NCBI GenBank assembly: GCA_040507895.1
Contig: JBEVNX010000104.1
Coordinates: 1 to 15,976, forward strand
Source of the DNA: JBEVNX01 sp040507895
GTDB lineage: Bacteria > Desulfobacterota > Binatia > JACPRU01
Direction of reading: 5' to 3'
Length of the DNA stretch: 15,976 bases
Part shown: one piece after another, positions 1 to 7,054 of the stretch
How positions within the stretch are numbered: position 1 is the stretch's first letter
Layout of the letters: every line of letters begins with the position of its first letter
The notes under the pieces: generated by a model
What the model saw: only the letters and a program-made list of their open reading frames with translations
Told to the model about the DNA's origin: nothing
Databases searched by the model: none
Position numbers and translations under genes: made by a program

Positions 1-332
1 CATACAAGGTCACGGCGCGCGCACAACGCGCCGCCGGGGGTGCGCTCGACGACTACCACCACGTCGCGCGCAGCCGGCGGACGAATCGCGACGGCATGGT
101 CTTTCTCGAGCGCGAGTTCGCACGGCTCGGCCTTCCCTACGTGCCGAGCCAGGCGAATTTCGTGTTGGTGCGGGTCGGCAACGGCGGCGAGGTCTACGAG
201 CGCCTGCTGCGCCGCGGAGTCATCGTGCGGCCCGTCGCCGGCTATGGATTCCCGGACCATGTGCGGGTGACCATCGGCACCGAAGAGGAGAACCGCCGAT
301 TCGTCGACGCCCTGGAAGGGGCGCTCCGGTGA
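1..332 (+). CDS. hisC: Histidinol-phosphate aminotransferase, C-terminal part (5' end outside window)
   Basis: This is the last ~109 codons of a fold-type I PLP aminotransferase that converts imidazole-acetol phosphate and glutamate to histidinol phosphate in histidine biosynthesis. The frame is open from base 3 to the TGA at 330-332. What is visible is the small C-terminal domain: an AQRAA helix, SRRTNRDGM, the strand PSQANFVLV, GVIVRPVAGYG and finally VRVTIGT, whose first Arg matches the substrate-carboxylate-binding arginine of the family. The PLP lysine and the large domain lie upstream of the window. In related bacteria a hisC/aromatic aminotransferase paralogue often sits directly before tyrA, so a role in tyrosine or phenylalanine transamination is also possible. 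Forty to fifty bases separate it from tyrA. The family call is firm; the exact substrate is less so. Confidence 0.88.
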   Translation, partial: YKVTARAQRAAGGALDDYHHVARSRRTNRDGMVFLEREFARLGLPYVPSQANFVLVRVGNGGEVYERLLRRGVIVRPVAGYGFPDHVRVTIGTEEENRRFVDALEGALR

Positions 333-381
333 GACTCCGGAGGCTTGGCCATGAGCTTGCGTCCCATGCTGCGTGGCAGAC

Positions 382-1257
382 ATGAGCAAGCTCTTCGATC
401 GCATGGTCATCGCGGGCGTCGGGTTGATCGGAGGCTCGCTCGGCCTCGCTGCTCGCGCCCGCGGGCTGGTCGGTGAGTCCGTCGGCTACGGCCGCGGCGA
501 GGAAAACCTGCGCGTCGCCGAACGGCGGGGCGCGGTGGATCGCTACAGTCTGACACCCGCCGCAGCGGCGCGAGATGCGGATCTCATCGTGCTCGCCGTT
601 CCCGTTCGCTCGCTCCGAGCGGTGGCCGTCGACCTCTTGCCGCACGCGCGCCCCGGCGCCGTGGTGATCGACGTCGGAAGCGTCAAGGGAAGCGTGGTCG
701 CGGCTCTCGACGCCGTGGTGCGCCCCCCCTCGAGCTTCGTCGGCTGCCATCCGATCGCCGGTACCGAACACTCCGGCGCGGCCAGTGCTCTGCCCGATCT
801 CTTCGACCGCCAACTCTGCATCTTGACGCCCACCGGCGCCACCGACCCCGCGGGCTTGCAGCGGGTCCGCGCGCTCTGGGAAGCCCTCGGCATGCGCGTG
901 GAAGTCATGCCGGCGGCCGAGCACGATCGGCTGCTGGCGCTGGTCAGCCACTTGCCTCACGTCGCCGCCTACGCGCTCGTCGCCGCCATCGAGGCGGAGC
1001 GCGTCGCAGGCCGCGATCCGTTGACGTACTCGGGCGGTGGGCTGCGAGACACGACGCGCATCGCCTCGAGCCATCCGGAGATGTGGCGCGACATCTTTCT
1101 CGACAATCGCCCCGAGGTGCTGTGTGCGATCGACCAGTTTCGCGCCGCGCTCGAGCGGCTGCGCGGCTCGATCGAACGCGAGGACCCCGTGGCGCTCGAG
1201 GGCGAGCTCGCGCGGGCGCGCGGCGCGCGCTCTCGCCTCAGGGATCCCCGCTCGTGA
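382..1257 (+). CDS. tyrA: Prephenate dehydrogenase (tyrosine biosynthesis)
   Basis: This protein of about 291 residues oxidatively decarboxylates prephenate (or arogenate) to give the tyrosine precursor, using NAD(P). The N terminus is a Rossmann fold with the dinucleotide loop GVGLIGGSLG within the first 25 residues. It is followed by ADLIVLAVPV, a strand typical of the family, then DVGSVKG and the signature CHPIAGTEHSG, which contains the active-site His. The C-terminal helical dimerisation domain shows SHLPHVAAYALV and GGGLRDTTRIASS. There is no fused chorismate mutase and no ACT domain, so feedback control through an ACT module is not expected. ATG 382 is preferred; GTG 373 is in frame and would add three residues, and neither has a strong ribosome site. 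The stop overlaps the aroA start, which suggests translational coupling. NAD versus NADP and prephenate versus arogenate preference cannot be read from the sequence. Confidence 0.93.
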   Translation: MSKLFDRMVIAGVGLIGGSLGLAARARGLVGESVGYGRGEENLRVAERRGAVDRYSLTPAAAARDADLIVLAVPVRSLRAVAVDLLPHARPGAVVIDVGSVKGSVVAALDAVVRPPSSFVGCHPIAGTEHSGAASALPDLFDRQLCILTPTGATDPAGLQRVRALWEALGMRVEVMPAAEHDRLLALVSHLPHVAAYALVAAIEAERVAGRDPLTYSGGGLRDTTRIASSHPEMWRDIFLDNRPEVLCAIDQFRAALERLRGSIEREDPVALEGELARARGARSRLRDPRS

Positions 1258-2546
1258 CGCAGGAGGCGGAGGCGCCGCTTGAGATTCGACCATTGGCGGG
1301 GCCGATTCACGCCTCTCCGGCCCTCCCCGGGTCGAAGAGCTTGACCAATCGCGCGCTGGTGATCGCCGCGCTCGCCGAGGGGCACAGCATGCTTCGCGGA
1401 GCGCTCGACAGCGACGACACGCGCCACATGGTCACGGCGCTCGAGCGGCTCGGGTTTCTCGTTCGCTGGGACCGCCCCTCCGCCACGATCTCGATCGCCG
1501 GACGAAGCGGGGAGATTCCGGCCGGGCAGGCGGACCTCTTCGGCGGCAACGCCGGTACGGCAGTTCGCTTTCTCACGAGCCTCGTCGCGCTCGGTCGCGG
1601 CCGGTTCCGGATCGACGGCGACCGGCGGATGCGGGAGCGCCCGATCGAGGATTTGCTCGATGCGTTGCGCGCGCTCGGCGTCGCAGCGCGGAGCGAGGGC
1701 GGCAACGGCTGCCCTCCCGTCGTCATCGAAGCCGCGGGCATCGAGGGCGGGGCCGCGCGGATCGCCGGCGAAACCTCGAGTCAGTTCGCGAGCTCCGTTC
1801 TGCTCGTCGCATCGTATGCGCGACGCGATGTTCGCCTCGATATCGCCGGCGATCTCGTGAGCGCCCCCTTCGTGGACATGACGCTCGGTCTCATGCGCCG
1901 GTTCGGCGTCGAAAGCACCCGCGACGGCACGGGGATAGCGGTCGCGGCGGGGCAGCGGTACCGGGCGGGCGAGATGGGGATCGAGCCCGACGCCACGACC
2001 GCGTCGTACTTCCTCGCCGCCGCCGCTTTGCTGGGCGGGGAGGTGACGGTGATGGGAATCGGCCGCGCGTCGTTGCAGGGCGACGTTCGATTCCTCGACG
2101 TGCTGACCTCGATGGGGGCGGAGGTGCGAGCCGAGCTCGATCGCGTGGTCGTTCGCGGAGGCACGCTGCGTGGGTTCGATCACGATTTCCGCTCGATCTC
2201 CGACACATTCCTCACAGCGGCCGTGCTCGCGCCGTTCGCCTCCTCGCCGAGCCGCATCCGCGGCATCGCGCATACCCGGCGCCAGGAGACCGACCGCGTC
2301 GCCGCGGTGGCGCGCGAGCTCCGGCGCCTCGGCGTGCGCCTGGAGGAAGCGGCCGGAGAGCTCGAGATTCAACCTTCCTCCGTTCACGGCGGCGAGGTCG
2401 AGACGTACAGAGACCACCGGATGGCGATGAGCTTCGCGCTGCTCGGCCTCAAGGTGCCCGGCGTTCGGATCCGCGATCCCCGCTGCGTGGAGAAGACCTT
2501 CCCGGAGTTCTTCGCGTGCCTGGAGTCACTGCGCGCACCGGCCTAG
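1254..2546 (+). CDS. aroA: 3-phosphoshikimate 1-carboxyvinyltransferase (EPSP synthase)
   Basis: The enzyme joins shikimate-3-phosphate and phosphoenolpyruvate to make EPSP, the sixth step of the shikimate pathway. The 430-residue length matches the family. I chose GTG 1254 because it overlaps the tyrA TGA (GTGA) and puts the conserved PGSKSLTNRALV motif at residue 25; an in-frame extension upstream to 1083 only reads through tyrA in another frame. Other motifs are GGNAGTAVRFLTSL (PEP-binding loop, residues 97-110), RMRERPI, SSQFASS, EPDATTASYF, RRQETDR and YRDHRMAMSFAL, ending in EKTFPEFF. Phe106 takes the place of the Pro that normally follows the GTAMR stretch (Pro101 in E. coli), which could alter glyphosate sensitivity. 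The general layout is that of class I enzymes. It forms one transcription unit with tyrA upstream and cmk downstream (10-base gap). Confidence 0.96.
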   Translation: MTQEAEAPLEIRPLAGPIHASPALPGSKSLTNRALVIAALAEGHSMLRGALDSDDTRHMVTALERLGFLVRWDRPSATISIAGRSGEIPAGQADLFGGNAGTAVRFLTSLVALGRGRFRIDGDRRMRERPIEDLLDALRALGVAARSEGGNGCPPVVIEAAGIEGGAARIAGETSSQFASSVLLVASYARRDVRLDIAGDLVSAPFVDMTLGLMRRFGVESTRDGTGIAVAAGQRYRAGEMGIEPDATTASYFLAAAALLGGEVTVMGIGRASLQGDVRFLDVLTSMGAEVRAELDRVVVRGGTLRGFDHDFRSISDTFLTAAVLAPFASSPSRIRGIAHTRRQETDRVAAVARELRRLGVRLEEAAGELEIQPSSVHGGEVETYRDHRMAMSFALLGLKVPGVRIRDPRCVEKTFPEFFACLESLRAPA

Positions 2547-2556
2547 AGTGCGGTCG

Positions 2557-3264
2557 ATGAGGCCGAACGGACTGGTCATCGCGATCGATGGGCCCGCGGG
2601 GGCGGGGAAGAGCACGGTTGCTCGCGAGTTGGCGCGGCGGCTCGGCTACGTCTACGTCGACACCGGCGCGATGTACCGCGTGGTGGGCCTGCTCGCGCGC
2701 GAGCGCGGGATCGCTCCGGACGACGGCCCGCGGCTCGGAGAGCTCGCCGGCGGCGTCTCGATCCGCTTCGTCGCCGGACTCGACGCGGAGCAGTCGGTGT
2801 TCGCGAACGATCGCGACGTGACGGCGCCGATCCGCGAGCAAGACGTCGGCGAATGGGCGTCCAAGGTGTCGATCCGACCGGAAGTGCGCGAGCGCATGGT
2901 CGCCGCGCAGCGCGAGATGGGCCGCCAGGGCGGCGTCGTGCTCGAGGGGCGGGACATCGGCACGGTCGTGTTTCCCGACGCCGACCTGAAGTTCTACCTC
3001 GACGCGACGGCTGAGGAGCGGGGCCTACGCCGCCATCGCCAGCTCCAAGAGCGCGGCGAAACCGCATCGCTCGCCGACATCGTCGCCGAGATAGCCAGCC
3101 GCGATCAACGTGACCAGTCGCGCGCGCATTCTCCGCTGCGCTGCGCTCCGGACGCGTTGCGTATCGAGACCACCGCGCTCGCTCCGGAGGACGTGGTCAC
3201 GGAGTTGCTCGGGCGCTGTCGCGCGCGGTTGCGCTCGGCCGGCTCGGGGGTACAAAAGCCTTGA
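2557..3264 (+). CDS. cmk: (d)CMP kinase
   Basis: Cytidylate kinase phosphorylates CMP and dCMP with ATP and recycles nucleotides from RNA and phospholipid turnover. The 235-residue protein carries the P-loop GPAGAGKST at residues 12-20, the substrate motif DTGAMYR at 35-41, the long NMP-binding insert found in bacterial Cmk, GRDIGTVVFPDADLKFYL, and the lid motif DQRDQSR followed by HSPLR. ATG 2557 is used; GTG 2548 in the same frame adds MRS and lies one base after the aroA stop, so either start is possible. In many Deltaproteobacteria ispH lies between cmk and rpsA; here it is absent and a 103-base leader follows. Confidence 0.95.
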   Translation: MRPNGLVIAIDGPAGAGKSTVARELARRLGYVYVDTGAMYRVVGLLARERGIAPDDGPRLGELAGGVSIRFVAGLDAEQSVFANDRDVTAPIREQDVGEWASKVSIRPEVRERMVAAQREMGRQGGVVLEGRDIGTVVFPDADLKFYLDATAEERGLRRHRQLQERGETASLADIVAEIASRDQRDQSRAHSPLRCAPDALRIETTALAPEDVVTELLGRCRARLRSAGSGVQKP

Positions 3265-3283
3265 AACCACTTGCTCGCGGATG

Positions 3284-3349
3284 TAGAGGAGGAAGGCTTA
3301 ACCCGCCGACGCCGTGAGCCATCCTAACAAGACCCGCTACGCGGGGTGA
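3284..3349 (+). promoter_or_regulatory. rpsA leader: orphan Shine-Dalgarno, tiny frame and hairpin
   Basis: The 103 bases between cmk and rpsA hold a strong purine block AGAGGAGGAAGG (3285-3296) with no start codon at a normal distance. The next start is GTG 3314, about 21 bases on, opening an 11-codon frame that ends in TGA at 3347-3349. Inside it lies a short hairpin, CCCGC-TAC-GCGGG (3333-3345). TTGAAA at 3261 with a poor -10 (TAGAGG at 3284) could be a promoter but is weak. S1 synthesis is autoregulated through its leader in Gammaproteobacteria, so a regulatory role here is plausible but is an inference. Confidence 0.25.
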
Positions 3350-3367
3350 CGGGCGAGCTCTGCGAAA

Positions 3368-5131
3368 ATGGAAAGGGGTAACCCAAACTCAATGGATCGT
3401 GACAAGGACCGCCAGCTGAGCGCTCCCAAACGCGAGGAGGTGGAAGATTTCGGGGCGCTGTTCGAGAACAGTCTGAAGGCGATCAAGCCGGGCGAGGTCG
3501 TGCGCGGGCACGTCGTGCAAGTGACGCGCGACTACGTCACCGTCGACATCGGCTACAAGTCCGAGGGGCAGATCCCGATCCAGGAGTTTCTCGGTCGCGA
3601 CGGCGAGGTGGAAGTCGCGGAGGGCGACGAGGTCGACGTCTACTTCGATTCCAGCGAGGGCGAGGGCGGAGGCATCGCGCTGTCCCGCTCGCGCGCCGAG
3701 CAGCTCAAGGTGTGGACCGACATCGAGCGCGCCTATCAGGCGAACAGCACGGTGGAGGGGACGATCGTCGGCAAGGTGAAGGGCGGCCTGAAGGTCGACA
3801 TCGGCGTCAGCGCGTTCCTGCCGGGTTCCCATGCCGACATCCGGCCGGCCCGCAACCTCGATCGTTATATCGGCCAGCGCGGGCGCTTCGCGATCCTCAA
3901 GTTCAACCGTTCGCGCGGCAACGTCGTGGTGTCGCGCCGCGCGGTGATGGAGCGCGAGCGCGAGGTTCTGAAGGAAGAGACGCTCAAGGTTCTCGAAGAG
4001 GGCGTGATCCTCGAGGGACAGGTCAAGAACATCACCGACTACGGCGCGTTCATCGACCTCGGCGGCATCGATGGGTTGTTGCACATCACGGACATGTCGT
4101 GGGGCCGCGTTGCGCATCCCTCGGAGATCCTCAAGGTCGGCGACCAGCTTCGCGTGGTGATCCTCAAATACGATCCGACGCGCGAGCGTGTCTCGCTCGG
4201 TATGAAGCAAATCTTACCGGATCCGTGGAGCGACGTACGTGACCGCTATCCGATCGGCACGCGGATTCACGGAAAGGTCGTGAGCCTCACCGACTACGGG
4301 GCGTTCGTCGAGCTCGAGAAAGGCATCGAGGGCCTCGTGCACGTCTCGGAGATGTCGTGGACGAAGCGCGTGAGCCATCCACGCGACGTGCTGAGCGAGG
4401 GCCAAGAAGTCGATGTCCAAGTGCTCGATGTCGATCCCCAGAACCGGCGCATCTCGCTCGGACTCAAGCAGACCGAGCCGAATCCCTGGGACTTGGTGCG
4501 CGTCAATCATCCGGTCGGCAGCCGGGTGAAGGGCAAGGTGAAGAGCATCACCGACTTCGGCGTCTTCGTCGGAGTCGCCGAGGGCATCGACGGTCTGGTG
4601 CACATCTCGGACCTCCACTGGACGAAGAAGGTCAAGCATCCATCCGAGCTCTACCACAAGGGAGACGACGTCGAAGCGGTGGTGCTCGGGGTTGACGTCG
4701 AGAACGAGCGCATCTCACTCAGCGTCAAGCAGCTCACGCCGGACCCCTGGGCCACGTTGCGGGAACGCTACCCCGACGGTAGCCGCGTGCACGGCAAGAT
4801 CACCAGCGTGGCCGACTTCGGGGTGTTCGTCGAGATCGAGGAAGGCATCGAGGGCCTCATCCACATCTCGCAGCTCTCCACGGAGCGCGTCGACAAGCCG
4901 CAGAGCCTTTACAAGCCCGGAGACGAGGTCGAGGCCGAGGTGATCAGCATCGATCCGAAGGAGAAGCGTATCGCGCTGTCGATCAAGGCGCTGCGTCGCT
5001 CCGAGGAGCGCGCCGAGGTCGAGGACTATCTACGCCGCGAGCGCGAGAACTCCCGCTTCTCGTTCCAGGACATCCTGAGCGAAGAGCTACCTCTCGATCG
5101 CGACGAGGGCGCCGCCAGCAAGAAGCCCTGA
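3368..5131 (+). CDS. rpsA: 30S ribosomal protein S1
   Basis: S1 binds mRNA on the small subunit, helping it load messages that are structured or lack a Shine-Dalgarno sequence. The 587 residues contain six S1-type OB-fold repeats, at about 40-112, 127-193, 211-282, 296-368, 383-455 and 470-541. Domains 3 to 6 show the classic pattern (G..VKNITDYGAFIDLGGIDGLLHITDMSW and relatives), while 1 and 2 are divergent, as expected for the ribosome-docking part. An acidic and basic tail of about 45 residues follows. ATG 3368 is the longest reading; ATG 3392 (starting MDRDKDRQ) has AAAGGGG 13 bases upstream and may be the true start. Many genes here lack clear ribosome sites, which fits dependence on a full-length S1. 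Neighbours cmk and ihfB are the usual company. Confidence 0.96.
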   Translation: MERGNPNSMDRDKDRQLSAPKREEVEDFGALFENSLKAIKPGEVVRGHVVQVTRDYVTVDIGYKSEGQIPIQEFLGRDGEVEVAEGDEVDVYFDSSEGEGGGIALSRSRAEQLKVWTDIERAYQANSTVEGTIVGKVKGGLKVDIGVSAFLPGSHADIRPARNLDRYIGQRGRFAILKFNRSRGNVVVSRRAVMEREREVLKEETLKVLEEGVILEGQVKNITDYGAFIDLGGIDGLLHITDMSWGRVAHPSEILKVGDQLRVVILKYDPTRERVSLGMKQILPDPWSDVRDRYPIGTRIHGKVVSLTDYGAFVELEKGIEGLVHVSEMSWTKRVSHPRDVLSEGQEVDVQVLDVDPQNRRISLGLKQTEPNPWDLVRVNHPVGSRVKGKVKSITDFGVFVGVAEGIDGLVHISDLHWTKKVKHPSELYHKGDDVEAVVLGVDVENERISLSVKQLTPDPWATLRERYPDGSRVHGKITSVADFGVFVEIEEGIEGLIHISQLSTERVDKPQSLYKPGDEVEAEVISIDPKEKRIALSIKALRRSEERAEVEDYLRRERENSRFSFQDILSEELPLDRDEGAASKKP

Positions 5132-5145
5132 CCGATTCCGCAGCG

Positions 5146-6033
5146 ATGGCACGCCGTCATCCGATTCTGAGGACGCTCGTGCTGCTCGCGGCCCTCGGCT
5201 TCTTCGTCATCGTCGGCCTCGCATCGTACAGCTATCTCGCGAACGAGGGCCTCGCGATGCTCTCCAAGCGGGCGGTCGCGGTGGTGACCGTGCAGGGCGT
5301 CATCGAGGACGCCTCGGACATCGTACGCTCGCTCGACCGACTCGCCGAGAATGACGGCGTGCGCGCCGTCGTGCTGCGCGTGGATTCTCCCGGTGGAGGA
5401 GTGGCCCCCTCGCAGGAGATCTACGGAGCGGTCGAGCGTGTGCGCGAGCGGAAGCCGGTCGTGGCGTCGCTCGGCAGCGTGGCCGCATCCGGGGGTTACT
5501 ACGTCGCCAGCGCGTGCGACTCGATCGTGGCCAACCCCGGCACGCTCACCGGCTCGATCGGCGTGATCATGGAAACCGGCAACATGACCGAGCTGCTCAA
5601 GAAGCTCGGCGTCCAGGGAGTCGTCGTCAAGGCTGGAAAGTTCAAAGACATCGGATCGCCCTTGCGGGAGATGACCGACGAGGAGCGCCGCTTCCTCGAA
5701 GGGCTGCTCGCCAACGTGCACGCACAGTTCATCGCGGCAGTCGCCAAGGGCCGCAAGCTTTCGGAAGACCAAGTTCGACCTCTCGCAGACGGTCGAATCT
5801 ATTCGGGTCAGCAAGCGCTCGATCTTCATCTCGTCGACGAGCTCGGCGGGCTCCGCGACGCGGTCGAGCTCGCCGCGACCCGAGCGGGGATCCACGGGGA
5901 GCCGCGATGGATCGAGATCGAGAAACACCAGCCCCCTTGGTGGTGGCGTCGCATCACGGGGCTCATCGAGAATGCGCCGGGGGCCGTTCAGGGCCTCGAG
6001 TTCCTCTACACGGGCCCCCCGGCCGCCCGTTGA
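5146..6033 (+). CDS. sppA: Signal peptide peptidase SppA, short form
   Basis: This membrane-anchored serine protease degrades leftover signal peptides and other membrane peptides. It has 295 residues and is the short, single-domain (67K N-terminal-less) form typical of Bacillus and many Deltaproteobacteria. Residues 8-27 form one hydrophobic N-terminal segment after a basic MARRH, so the catalytic domain should face the periplasm. RVDSPGGGV (78-86) is the crotonase-like oxyanion region, SVAASGGYYVA holds the nucleophile Ser115, and KAGKFKDIGSP holds the general base Lys167. The 52-residue spacing equals that of the Ser-Lys dyad in B. subtilis SppA as I recall it. It lies 14 bases after rpsA and 51 before the IHF-like gene. 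The start has no clear ribosome site. Confidence 0.93.
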   Translation: MARRHPILRTLVLLAALGFFVIVGLASYSYLANEGLAMLSKRAVAVVTVQGVIEDASDIVRSLDRLAENDGVRAVVLRVDSPGGGVAPSQEIYGAVERVRERKPVVASLGSVAASGGYYVASACDSIVANPGTLTGSIGVIMETGNMTELLKKLGVQGVVVKAGKFKDIGSPLREMTDEERRFLEGLLANVHAQFIAAVAKGRKLSEDQVRPLADGRIYSGQQALDLHLVDELGGLRDAVELAATRAGIHGEPRWIEIEKHQPPWWWRRITGLIENAPGAVQGLEFLYTGPPAAR

Positions 6034-6084
6034 CGGAGGCGGCCGGTCGGAGTCAGAGTAGCCGGAAAACCCCGAGGGCGCCCG

Positions 6085-6429
6085 ATGACCAAGCGCGAGC
6101 TGATCGACGAGGTGATGAAGCTCTATCCGCGATTCTCGAGACGGGACGCGGAAGTGATGGTGAATGCCGTGTTCGAAAGCATGACCGAGGCGCTCTCGCG
6201 CGACGAGCGCATTGAGGTGCGCGGATTCGGCAGTTTCGTCATCAAGCACCGACAAGCTCGCGAGGGTCGTAACCCGAAGACGGGTGAGCTCGTCTCGGTG
6301 GCCGCCAAACGCTTGCCGTTCTTCAAGGTCGGTAAGGAGCTGAAGCTGCGAGTCGACGGCCGTCCCGTACCGGACTCCGACGACGGCGGTAGCTCGGTCG
6401 GTGGCGGCGAGGAGTTCCAGGAGGGGTGA
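6085..6429 (+). CDS. ihfB: HU/IHF-family DNA-bending protein, probably IHF beta
   Basis: This is a 114-residue nucleoid protein that would bend DNA as a homo- or heterodimer. The HU fold is complete: MTKRELIDEV at the start, two helices, RGFGSFVIKHRQAREGRNPKTGE with the intercalating Pro of the beta arm at RNP, and FFKVGKELK near the end of the core. The rpsA-sppA neighbourhood is the classic place for ihfB (himD), hence the symbol; from sequence alone IHF beta and HU are close. After the core there is an unusual tail of about 22 residues rich in Asp, Gly, Ser and Glu (from VPDSDD to EFQEG) that standard IHF beta subunits of about 95 residues lack. No alpha subunit is in the window. Confidence 0.87.
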   Translation: MTKRELIDEVMKLYPRFSRRDAEVMVNAVFESMTEALSRDERIEVRGFGSFVIKHRQAREGRNPKTGELVSVAAKRLPFFKVGKELKLRVDGRPVPDSDDGGSSVGGGEEFQEG

Positions 6430-6443
6430 CGCGGCATTCGGCC

Positions 6444-6460
6444 GCCGCGCGCCGCGCGGC
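6444..6460 (+). other. All-GC hairpin between ihfB and the HIT gene
   Basis: GCCGCGC and GCGCGGC form a perfect seven-pair stem with a GCC loop in the 60-base gap. No run of T follows, so it is not a standard intrinsic terminator. It could be a processing or stability element, or simply a product of high GC. Confidence 0.25.
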
Positions 6461-6489
6461 ACCGAGCCGGTTCGCTCTGCCCGCCGGCC

Positions 6490-7002
6490 ATGAAGGTGCT
6501 CTGGGCGCCGTGGCGAATGGCGTTGATCTCGGCGCCCAAGGCGAAGGACTGCATCTTCTGCGATCTGCCGCGCGCGGGGGACGATCGCAACAACCTCGTC
6601 CTGTTGTCGACGCACTCCACGGTGGTGATGCTCAATCGCTACCCATACAACAGCGGTCACCTCATGGTCGCGCCGCGCCGACATGTCGCGTCTCTCGAGG
6701 CGCTGACGCGCGAGCAGCACGCGGACCTCGCGGACGCGCTGCGCATCGCCGCCGCCGCCGTGCGGCGTGAATTTCGTCCCGAGGGAATGAACCTCGGCAT
6801 GAACGTCGGCCGCGCCGCCGGCGCCGGCATCGAGGACCACCTCCACTGGCACGTGGTTCCGCGCTGGACGGGAGACACGAACTTCATGCCAGCGGTCGGC
6901 TCCGTGAAGGTGATGCCCGAGCACCTTCTCGCCACGTACGATCGCCTGCATCGCTGCTTCGCGCGGCCCGGCGGTTCGTCGCGACGTCGTCGTGCCCGGT
7001 GA
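6490..7002 (+). CDS. HIT-family nucleotide hydrolase (Ap4A-type)
   Basis: The 170-residue protein belongs to the histidine-triad superfamily, which cleaves dinucleoside polyphosphates or nucleotide-phosphoryl bonds. It begins MKVLWAPWRM, the usual N terminus of bacterial Ap4A-phosphorylase-like HIT proteins. It carries a CIFC pair (residues 19-22) that may bind metal, RYPYNSGHLMVAPRRHV, and the triad HLHWHVVPRW, whose middle His would be the nucleophile. GTGEN-type loop residues are replaced by NVGRAAGAGIEDH, as in this subgroup. The C terminus is very basic (RRRRAR). It closes the rpsA-ihfB cluster, and a promoter for the next unit starts six bases after its stop. Substrate unknown; diadenosine polyphosphates are the most likely from family knowledge. 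Confidence 0.88.
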   Translation: MKVLWAPWRMALISAPKAKDCIFCDLPRAGDDRNNLVLLSTHSTVVMLNRYPYNSGHLMVAPRRHVASLEALTREQHADLADALRIAAAAVRREFRPEGMNLGMNVGRAAGAGIEDHLHWHVVPRWTGDTNFMPAVGSVKVMPEHLLATYDRLHRCFARPGGSSRRRRAR

Positions 7003-7007
7003 GTGGG

Positions 7008-7036
7008 TTGCCCCTGCCGGAAGCGGTCCCTATAAT
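7008..7036 (+). promoter_or_regulatory. Sigma-70-type promoter for the AAA+/vWA unit
   Basis: TTGCCC at 7008-7013 and a perfect TATAAT at 7031-7036 are separated by exactly 17 bases. The -35 matches four of six consensus bases. Transcription would start near 7043, leaving a leader of only about 12 bases before ATG 7055, with no Shine-Dalgarno motif in it. This is the best promoter in the window and marks a transcription unit separate from the HIT gene. Confidence 0.68.
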
Positions 7037-7054
7037 CGCGCTCCACCCAACGAC

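Noticed and set aside
969..2417. 482-codon minus-strand frame opposite tyrA and aroA
   Set aside because: Antisense to two conserved enzymes and without family character.
5026..6951. 641-codon open frame on the minus strand opposite sppA, ihfB and the HIT gene
   Set aside because: It lies opposite three well-recognised genes and its translation (rich in His, Arg, Asp, Glu with no motif) is typical of antisense shadows in GC-rich DNA.
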